Source of the DNA: Typha latifolia
Taxonomy: Eukaryota; Streptophyta; Magnoliopsida; Poales; Typhaceae
Length of the DNA stretch: 64,000 bases
Assembly (NCBI GenBank): GCA_019914945.1
Contig: CM034101.1
Location: 10,799,188 to 10,863,187, forward strand
Reading direction: 5' to 3'
In this document: in pieces, positions 55,925-64,000 of the stretch
Layout: each line of letters begins with the position of its first letter
How positions within the stretch are numbered: position 1 is the stretch's first letter
Program-made: the position numbers and the translations under genes
The notes under the pieces: generated by a model
Told to the model about the DNA's origin: nothing
The model's input: only the letters and a program-made list of their open reading frames with translations
Databases searched by the model: none

Positions 55925-57876
55925 TCAAACTATCATAAGTGCTAAATTCTGAAGAATAGGAGCAGAAGCACCATGAGCAACCTACCACATGTTTGAATCA
56001 AACTCATTTCTATCTGCTATTGAATCATACTCAGCAAAACTTTTGGTTGATGTGGAGAAACTAGTATACTCTTGGTATGCCATTTTTCGTTCTTCTGCAT
56101 TTGGAAATAACCTTTTTAAGCATTTGTTTCTCATATTAGAAATTTCCAAATCCTTATGCGGTGGTAGACGATTTGGATCTTCTTGAATCCATGATGAGCT
56201 ATAATACCTATTAACATAATCATATAATTAGTAAACAATAGCAATGAAAGAACAATAAAATTTTTAATCATAAGAAAGAGGACTATAGAAATTAAATTAA
56301 CCTTGGATTCAAAGAATGTGCTAAGCAATGTAACGGTGTATTGCTTTCATCCCATCTATCCACTAGGATCTTGTGCACCACTGAATAAAAAATAGATTCC
56401 TCGCCTTCTTTCTTGTTTTCATGCATAAATATGACTGTCTTCACCATTTCAATCATTGTATCCCACATTTCATATATCAAATATAAGCATGTTTTATCTG
56501 TGTCTGCAACCCGTTGCATACTGTATATAGGCTCCGTGAAAGCAAGTATATATTCAATTTTATCCCACCAAACGTCATCAAGGACTTTATCTTTGACAAA
56601 CTGTGCTTTGCCAATATCATCTTCCCTATAAGAACTCCATTTATCATTGATTACCATTGATTGAAGACCCTTCTTGATCTTTCTAAATTTTTTCAACATT
56701 ATAATCACCGAAGCAAAGCAAGTCTACACAATAGCAAGCAATTTTAAGTTGACAAATTCATTAAAAATAGCCAACCTCATTGAATGCTGCATGATGAAAT
56801 TTTTTATGCACATTACATCCCCTGCAATTACTGAAATCCAGCTACACTCATCAAACACAATCTCATTTGCCTCAGTGTTTTTTGCTGCACATATGTTCTT
56901 CAAAGCTAGGTTGAGAGTGTGAACTACACATTGAGTCCAAAAAATGTGAGAAAATCTTGCTTCAAGAAGCATCCCTGCTGCCTTACAAACAGGTGCATTA
57001 TCTATAACCACTTGGACTACATTATGAGGTCCAACCTCTTCAATGATTTTAATGATCAAATTAGAGATAAAAAATCTGTCTTTATATTCTCCTTCACAAT
57101 TCATAGCTCTCAAGAACATAGGCCCACTCTTAGTCACCACTAAAAAATTTATAAACGGTCTCCTCTGTGCATTAGTCCAACCATCACATACAATACTCAG
57201 CCCTTTCTCTCCCCATGTGCTTCTAATAGGGTTTAGCAATATTTCAATATTTGCTCTCTCTTGTTGAAGTAGTGTAGTTTTCAACATATTGTAGCCTAGG
57301 GACACAAATCCAGAAATATTATTATTTGCTGCAAATGGAAAGGCTCTAACATAGTAAGGGTTTCTTGTCAGATAAAAAGGCAACCCAGTAGAATAAAACA
57401 TTCTTGCAATCTCACAATATAATTGATTACGAGCACCATAATTAAATGACTTCTCAATAGGTGTCATTCTTGTTGCTCTTTTTTTTTCTTGATGTCCCTC
57501 CCATATCAAAACCTACACCTCCTACTAAGCTACTAGAAGATGCCGCTTGTCCAAATTTTAGCAAAGGAATTTGTTTAGGCATAGAATTTTTAATTCTCAA
57601 CTCGGCAATATCAACAACCCTTTTCATTTCCATAACATGTTCACTACTCACTTTTGGACAACCTCTAATTTCATGCCCACTAATTTTCAGCAAATGAGCC
57701 TTTACTCTATAATATGATCCCTTGTAGACTTGTTGACAATAATTGCATCTAAAATTATGATTTCCTCCACCTTCTCCCAATTTCTCAATCTTAGTAATAT
57801 ATCTCCACAAGGGAGCATTATCATCCATAGAAGATGCAAAATTTTGACTAGAATCAGGATTATTTTCAGTATTCAT
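55925..57876 (-). pseudogene. hAT-superfamily transposase (BED finger, DUF659)
   Basis: A cut-and-paste DNA transposase of the plant BED/DUF659 type, read 57876 to 55925. It starts MNTENNPDSSQ and has a BED-like finger (CNYCQQVYKGSYYRVKAHLL...GC). A one-base frameshift in an A9 run at about 57480 separates residues up to MGGTSRKKK from ATRMTPIEKSFNY. DUF659 (GLSIVCDGWTNAQRRPFINF, VVIDNAPVCKAAG, CVVHTLNLALK) follows, then a stop near 56724 in a place where relatives have Glu. The frame goes on with FASVIIMLKKFRKI and AQFVKDKVLDDVWW to HSLNPR, a 94-bp intron (56208-56301, GT-AG), and YYSSSWIQEDPNRLPPHKD to WWVAHGASAPILQ. The C-terminal dimerisation region is missing. Terminal inverted repeats were not found. 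Confidence 0.85.
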
Positions 57877-57989
57877 TTTTCTTCAACCGCAATAAAACTA
57901 CATTAGTAAAGAGATATGTATTAGCATATTAACAATTTAACAAACAGAGATTAAAGAAGCTTTAATGTAATTTAATAATTTAATAACAG

Positions 57990-58224
57990 AGACAGCGGGA
58001 GAGAATGAGAGAGAGAGAGAGACAGTGAGAGAGAGAGAGAGAATGAGAGAAAGAGAGGGAGGAAGAGATAGAGACAGAGAAAGATAATGAGAGAGAGGGA
58101 GGGAGGGAGGGAGGAAGAGACAAAGAGAGAGAGACAGCGTGAGAGTGAGACAGCGAGAGAGAGAGAGTGACATATTGGGAGAGAAGGAGGAAGAGACAGA
58201 GAGAGAGATAAAGAGAGTGAGACG

Positions 58225-58267
<43 letters not shown>

Positions 58268-58420
58268 AGAAAAGGAGAGGGGGAGGAAGAGACAAAGAAT
58301 GTGAGAGAGAGAGAAAGAGAGGGAGGAAGATACAGGGAGAGAGAGACAGAGATAGGGAGAGCATGGAGGGAGGGAGGTAGGAAGAGACGGAGAGAGAGAC
58401 AGAGACAGAGACAGGGAGAG
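57990..58420. repeat. (GA)n-rich low-complexity tract
   Basis: GAGAGA blocks interspersed with GACAG and GGGAGGGAGG. The long Leu/Ser- or Arg/Glu-rich frames across it are artefacts. Confidence 0.95.
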
Positions 58421-58430
58421 AGAAGAACCT

Positions 58431-59112
58431 GCATCCTCGTCGTGCTTAGCTCACCGCACTCACTCCGTCGGCCGTTGCACTCGCTTAGCAGCCCGCCGCG
58501 CCTCGGATCATCGCTCGGCAGTTGCTCGAGGGTTTTAGGGCTTCGATCGAATCGAACGAGTCCATCGCTCAACAATGAAGGTAAGGTTTTATTATCGGGT
58601 TTGGATGCGGGTTAATAACATTTAATCAAACCCGACCCGACCTGTTAAACAATATCTAAAATACCGCCCGTGTCCCAACAATGTCCGATTTTCTTTTTCT
58701 TTTTTTAGGAAACTCTGGACACGTGTCCGACGCGTGTCCGTGTCCGACATGTGTTGAACATGGACACCTCTCCGTGAACCAACCCCAACCCATTTGTCTC
58801 CTTTCCTCTTATCTCCATCTAACTCATCTTTCCTCCCATTTCTTTTATTCCCCTTTAATTAAATACTTATTTACTAAATATATTATATATATATATATAT
58901 ATATATAATTATAAAAAACCATACGACACCTAAGTGTCGCAGAAAATGGTAGATAAGATCCATCTCTTTGTTATCCACCACACCTTTCATCGTTAATTTG
59001 CTGCATAGCTAAGGGACCGAGTTAGATATAGATGCCGTTCTATTTATATAACTAAAGCATTTCATTCATATTGATACACACATGATTAATTACATAATGT
59101 CTTTACCTTCAC
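58431..59112. other. Non-coding DNA between hAT and UGT
   Basis: It includes a GC-rich stretch with CTCGAGGGTTTTAGGGCTTC, then AACAATGAAG followed by GTAAGG (a possible but unsupported first exon), AAACCCGACCCGACC repeats, a (TA)n tract at about 58880-58907 and the 3' flank of the UGT gene. No gene supported. Confidence 0.4.
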
Positions 59113-60715
59113 TTAATGACTTCCTCTTTTATGACTATGCTTCATTATGTCCACAACGAATTGATCAAAATTCTTCTGTGAAGACCCATCCGGAGTGAGT
59201 GCACTCTCCATGACTCGCCTCACCTCTTCCACTTCCTTCCTCGCCTCGTCTCCTTCTACTCCTCTCATCAGACTAACTATCTTCTCTGATACTTTTTCTC
59301 TGCTGAGGCTGTTGATCTCTCCGATGGCGACCCCGATCCTCCAGTCCCGGACTAACAACTTCTGGTTCGTGAACTGATCGGTGAGCAGCGGGAAGCACAG
59401 CATCGGGACTCCGCACCACACGCTCTCCAGTATCGAGTTCCACCCGCAGTGCGTCAAGAACCCTCCGGCCGACGGGTGCGATAAAACCTCTATTTGGCAA
59501 CACCACGGCACGACCATCCCCCTCCCCCGACTTTCCTCTAAGAATCCCCTGGGCAACGGCTCGGCCTCGTCGGAACTCACGACGTCCGGACGTAGCACCC
59601 AAATAAAGTTCACCTCGCTTTTTAACACACCGTAAGCTATCTCCTTTAAATCTCTCTTGCTGACATGAGCATAGCTACCGAAAGAAATGTACAAGACTGA
59701 GGTAGCTGGCTTTGAGTCGAGCCACTGCGAGCAGTCGGACTCGGCCCAGAGGCTCGTCGCCACGGTGCTGCGGGCGAAGCCGCGGGGGAATATCGGGCCG
59801 ACGGCGTAGAACGGCTTCGTGGATTGGAGGATGGAGATGGTGTCGGACTCGAGCTCTTGGACGGTGTTGCATAGGATGTAGTCGGCTTCCTTGGCCTCTT
59901 CGAATGCCTTGAAAATTATCTGATGAACCACGGAGGATGTGTTCGTTTCTTGGAGGTATGACATGAGCTCGGTTGATTCGATTGCAGGGACTCCAGGTAT
60001 GTAGGTTATGGTGTCTTTCCGGTTCTCTACGACGCACGGAAGTTAATTGATCATGTAAAAATTCAATCCAATATATATGAATATATGATGGAAAGTTAAT
60101 TGTGTACACTTCTTTACAAGAAAAGAATATCATATTTCTACTTCAGTAACAATTAATGACGGATAGTTTCCTCTTTCCATCTCACGAGCTATCGACAGAA
60201 AACAAAAACGAAAAAAAGGAAAAAAAGCTATCAACGGAGCAATACGTGCCTAGAAGTGGCGAAGCCACGTACGTGTAGACAAGAAAGGACTGGCCCCAGG
60301 GCTTGAAAAGTAATTCAATTCTTCATTAAATTATGGAAATATTTTGTAGAATTATTTGTTGTATCACATATTTATTAAGTAACACAACAACTCCCTCGCT
60401 GATTGGTTGGCCAATTTTGAAATTATGTTTTTTAAACACGAGGAAGAGGAATTTAATGAGCTCCCAGTACTACTATAAGTTCTCTTCTGCTCTTCTTTAA
60501 GATTTATATATAAAGCACTAACTACCTTCTAAAAATAAAATCCATCTCCAATTTATTTACTCACCCGCAGCTCTAAAAACATCAATATTTATATTCACGA
60601 TAGTTTTTATATTTTTTTTATATTCTAACATAATCTTAGTGGCTAAAGCTCCCTAAATTATATATGTACGTAGCTAGATATCAACATGTGTTTATGTTGA
60701 ATTCTCAAAAAAATA

Positions 60716-60760
<45 letters not shown>

Positions 60761-61632
60761 AGGTGCAGTCTATATATTGTTGTTAGAGTGGGAATCGGGT
60801 CCGACTAATCGGATTAGGGTCGAGTGATCATGATAATACAAAAAAGAATACGTAATGTTTATTAATCAGATTACACAAGTTAACTCATTTACAATCTGAC
60901 CTCATTAAACTAAACTCAAACTTATTTAAAAATTATGTTAACTCATCCATATATCGGGTCACATCAATTTTTACCACTCCCGATTGATTGACAGTTCTTT
61001 AAAACATTTTCTCAAAGTTTTACAGTCTAACTGATCATATAAACGTACGTGCATATCTGTGTACGCGTATGAGCATGTATGTAGATGCAAGAAACTTGAT
61101 CAACCATACCTTCGGAAGCGAAGTGGCCATTCTTGATGAGGAGATCCATATGATAGTAAAGCGTGAAGATAAGCGCTGGCTCGGTCCAAAATGACACATA
61201 TGGTACCCCAACCTTCTTGGCAATCGTCGACGGCCAAACAAAGAACGTATCGGCTACGAGGCAGGTCACCGGCGGGTCAGCTTTCGCCACTATCCGGCGC
61301 ACGAGCTCGTCGACATGCGCCGATAGCACGTGGAGCAATGCGAACATGAACTGGTCATGGTTGAGGGAGCGGTCGAAGGCGACTGGCAGGCCGTCGCTGA
61401 CGAGCTCGTAGCGGATGTCGAGGCCCGACTCGCGTGCGCCGGAGAATATATCGTCGCGAGAGGAGCCGCTGGCGAGCGAGGTCTGATGGTGGATGGTTTC
61501 GGTGTTCACGAAGGTGACGGCAAAGCCACGGCCGGCGAGATTCACGGCTAGGTGGACGGCGGGGATGATGTGGCCTTGGAGTGGGTAGGGGATGACCACG
61601 GCGTGGGGCTTCATGTGACCTTCTTGCACCAC
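59113..61632 (-). CDS. UGT86A: UDP-glycosyltransferase, UGT86A-like, two exons
   Basis: A family-1 glycosyltransferase of the cytosol that moves a sugar, usually glucose, from UDP-sugar to small molecules; the acceptor cannot be read from sequence. Exon 1 61632-61110 (523 nt) and exon 2 60026-59113 (914 nt) join in phase 1 (GAAG|GTATGG ... GTAG|AGAACC) to give 478 residues, a normal family length. N-terminal HAVVIPYPLQGHIIPAVHLA has catalytic His21, and LVADTFF has the partner Asp128. The C-terminal PSPG signature covers 349-392 (WCCQIEVLSHPSAGGFLTHC to LLTDQ) with Trp at position 22 and final Gln, as in UDP-glucose users. FVNTETIHHQ, SLNHDQF and IPGVPAI are typical of UGT86A1/A2. Start: Met1 and Met7 are both possible; Met1 is the first in frame. 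No stop or frameshift. Exon 1 is GC-rich at third positions. It appears functional despite its repeat-filled surroundings. Confidence 0.92.
60027..61109 (-). other. Intron of the UGT gene
   Basis: 1083 bp, GT-AG. It contains (TA)n at about 60722-60758, an ATATTCTAACA tail like the TRIM at 825-1110 (about 60600-60633), and GGGTCCGACTAATCGG-type repeat DNA around 60790. Confidence 0.85.
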
Positions 61633-62379
61633 CTCTAGCTAGCTTTTGTTTATTTCCTTTGTTTAGAGAGAGATCTAGAACGGAGAGAGAATTGTGGGCT
61701 GCCAAAAGATTTGGATAGTCTTGGTCCGTTGGTCGTCGTCGATAGGGGTAGGGAAATGACCAAATGACCCTTATGTTGTCTTGGTTATAATTGAAGGTAA
61801 GAAGGAAGTGGGGAAGTCGTTATCTGGATGGTATTGCAACCTTGTAGGCCGTCAATAATGGCACGGTAACGTGTTACGTTTCTTGGTTGTCTCTAGACAT
61901 CAGCTTCAATGGTTTACATGGTTAGAAAAACGACAAAGCTAAAAATATCGTGCATCAAGTAGAACTAATATGATCTACAGAATCGCGAATACGTAGTAGT
62001 ACTGGACTGGTAACAAATCTTTGTAAAGGTTTAATTAATATACCGGTTCCATGTTATGAGCATGACATCATGTGATAATTACTTGGAGGAAGCTAGAAAA
62101 GACAAAGAAAGGGAGAATTGTTTTTTAATTTAATGATTCTTACAAAAGAAAGAATGGGTGATTTGCAACACAACTCAATTGATTTTTTATTATTTTGAGT
62201 CAAGCCCTTCTAGTTTTCCTATATGTTAGGTGTGTCCTTTCTTTTTTCTTTGAAATTTTCAGTTCTGCTATTTGAATGCCTCATTAAAGATTAATGCGAT
62301 ATTATAAGAATGGAGGGAAATGCTATTGATCATTTTCTTCTATCTCTCACTTTATTCATTCCTTTTCTAGAGCTGATTA
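61633..62379 (-). other. Upstream region of the UGT gene
   Basis: 5' flank; the immediate 5'UTR has CTCTCTCTAAACAAAGG on the minus strand. A TTATAA at about 61783-61790 could serve as a TATA box, about 150 bases before the start codon. No other feature seen. Confidence 0.4.
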
Positions 62380-63031
62380 TTGTACCCAACCCGCCCAAGC
62401 GCAGCGCGAGCCTAGTTTGCCCCCCCCAATCTTGCCTAGAAAACTCGACCCATTATGCCTACCCATAGCTTGTCTTATTACGTCTGTCTATTCCTATGTT
62501 TTTATGTTTTTTTAGTCAGATATCGGATATTAAGTAAATTAGATATCACTATATAAGTATGTTCCTATGATAGCTAACTAAAATATTTTCATAGAGGCCC
62601 CATTACGATCGGCGTGATAAGATATAATATCTTTTAAATCCAGCATATTATGCTTAGGCCGAGCCCGATATCTCAGGTGCTACTGGACAGTAACAAGCTA
62701 TAAAATTATAGCTTGAGTCAAACTCAACCCAGCCTAAATGATTAGTTAGTCGGGCTATGAACAAATATTGAAGCCCCGTTTAACCTAAAAAGCCCAGCCT
62801 AAACATAGCTTAGCCCACTTGATGATCACCTCTGCCTTTCATAGCCATTTATTGTCTTTATTCTTTCTTATTCATCTTCTTTCGTCATTGTTCATTATAA
62901 ATTTAAGAATGTAACAGCCATCTAACTATTATGTGAGGATTTTCTCTAATCTTAGTGGCATTCTTTTGGATGAGAAAAACGTATTCTAGCAATATGAGAG
63001 CGGTAGTATATTATGCAGATGCATAAGCAAA
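62380..63031. repeat. Decayed copy of the GGCCCG-rich repeat, then unassigned DNA
   Basis: 62740-62825 (GTCGGGCTATGAACAAATATTG, AAAAAGCCCAGCCT, CACTTGATGATCA) parallels the right end of 24828-25400, and CCCAACCCGCCC at 62389 resembles its left end. Bases 62835-63031 show nothing recognisable. Confidence 0.5.
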
Positions 63032-63542
63032 TGATATGATTCAACTTTAGATTATTTTAAAGTTGTTTGAGAAGAAATAAGGGATCTAGCAGTTGGAAGT
63101 ATCACTCTCAGAATTTGGCGTTTGAATGACTTTCTAAGCGTTTGAATGCAAATCCCCAAGAGCAAAAAGTGATTTAAGGCATTCGACCGACCATCTATAT
63201 TTGAATATATATTTAGAATTATATAAGGCGTTCGAATGGCCTTCCAAGCGTTTGAATGCAAATCCCCAAGATCCAAAAGGGGTTAAAGGCATTCAAATGC
63301 CCAAAGGCAAGGATCTCAAGTCTAAGTGTTCTTTTAAGTGTTTTTGCTTATGTTGGGCAGTAGGACTCGAGTCGATCCAAATGCCAAGTCTAGTCAAAAT
63401 ATGGAGCCAGCTATAAATATATGTGGTGCATATTTGGTTAGTCATGTCGGAATGGTTGGATCGTCTTCTCTCTTCAAATCTTCTTCTTCCTTGTTCTTTC
63501 CTTCCACCCTAGGCCGACCTAGGTCCCTTCCCCTTCGACTGG
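63032..63542 (+). mobile_element. LTR-like sequence with TTTGAATGC repeats
   Basis: It begins TGATATGATTCAAC, like family B, then carries two copies, 110 bp apart, of GGCGTTYGAATG...AAGCGTTTGAATGCAAATCC (63117 and 63227). CT-rich DNA follows, ending against LTR-C. Confidence 0.5.
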
Positions 63543-64000
63543 TGTTACGAACTAGATCTAGACCAATTTGGATGTAAGAAAATTATGATATTTTATGTGG
63601 TGGTAGTGAGTTAGGGTTCCAATGGTTCTAGTTTCATGAGAATTCGACATCTGGAGAAAAGATATTAATAAAATAGTGAAGCAAGGTCAAATAGGGCATG
63701 ACGATAAATAACCGGCATTGCAGCGGTCATCGGAGGGTGGCTGCTGGTGGAGGAAGATAGTTAGGGTTTGGATGATCAAAATATTTCTACGACAATGATC
63801 TACTCCTAGAAAGATAAAGGCGATTTAACGGTTACGATAAAAGATAAACATGAAAAATAATGATTTAGTTAAACTAAGATTCATTCATGGATAATTATCA
63901 ACACATGTCCACTTCTATTTATAGGAGTGAAAAATCTCTAGCAAGTTAGATCCACATGAGGATTATCTGATTGATTAAAAATTTAAAACAAGAAGATAAA
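63543..64000 (+). mobile_element. LTR-C, 5' part, running off the window
   Basis: It starts TGTTACGAACTAGATC, the intact version of the terminus at 5001. It includes ACACATGTCCACTTCTATTT ATAGGAGT (TATA region) and is cut by the window end. Confidence 0.75.

Noticed and set aside
57937..58575. 212-residue Leu/Ser-rich frame (minus) and the overlapping Arg/Glu-rich frame (plus)
   Set aside because: Both are translations of (GA)n/(CT)n low-complexity DNA with no domain.
58560..58600. Possible first exon (AACAATGAAG then GTAAGG)
   Set aside because: Only two codons before the donor, and no downstream exon was recognised; chance occurrence is likely.

Overview
The window is a piece of plant (angiosperm) nuclear DNA. 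It has spliceosomal introns, two recognisable plant gene families and a dense nest of LTR retrotransposons. A GC-rich first exon in the glycosyltransferase gene leans towards a monocot, but that is a weak inference. Only two non-transposon genes are visible. At the left edge are the last three exons of an ABCG half-transporter (2319-3185, + strand). At the right end is an apparently intact two-exon UGT86A-type UDP-glycosyltransferase (59113-61632, - strand). Almost everything between them is mobile DNA, mostly decayed and repeatedly inserted into itself. No CRISPR, operon or prokaryotic feature is present.

Layout: 1-3.7 kb ABCG gene 3' end with an LTR fragment and a small TRIM upstream; 3.7-8.3 kb an LTR and a broken Ty1/copia gag-pol carrying a solo LTR; 8.3-14.1 kb gypsy LTR material, a Reina-like integrase remnant and its 3' LTR; 16.6-23.5 kb a complete CRM/Galadriel-like Ty3/gypsy element (- strand) with 329-bp LTRs and a perfect target duplication AATTG; 23.5-25.9 kb low-complexity repeats; 25.9-26.7 kb an LTR fragment and a Reina-like gag; 26.7-31.6 kb a deleted SIRE/Maximus-like copia (- strand); 31.6-38.7 kb a Reina-like gypsy shell interrupted by a reversed LTR (TSD CTATC) and a 2.7-kb solo LTR (TSD ACATG); 39.5-42.3 and 54.6-55.8 kb two halves of one copia element (- strand), split by the 12.3-kb composite described next; 55.9-57.9 kb a hAT-type transposase pseudogene (- strand); 59.1-61.6 kb the UGT gene; then repeats to the end.

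The most remarkable object is 42297-54584. It is a CRM/Galadriel-like gypsy element bounded by LTRs and a perfect 5-bp duplication (TTGTA). Its interior holds (i) its own 5' half, (ii) a 26-bp spacer largely copied from the integrase gene, (iii) a second, inverted 5' half (a palindrome with arms of about 4.5-4.8 kb), (iv) about 870 bp containing 26S and 18S rRNA gene fragments in mixed orientations, and (v) RNase H, integrase, chromodomain and 3' LTR. It sits in the gag of a copia element whose reading resumes on the other side. A second unusual theme is the 12-bp palindrome GCGTTCGAACGC and its variants, found in short tandem arrays inside several different LTR types, both gypsy and copia.

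All family assignments come from reading the translations by eye. Divergences are hand counts, and clade names (CRM, Reina, SIRE) are inferences from motif patterns. LTR family labels A-D and G are local names used only in this annotation.
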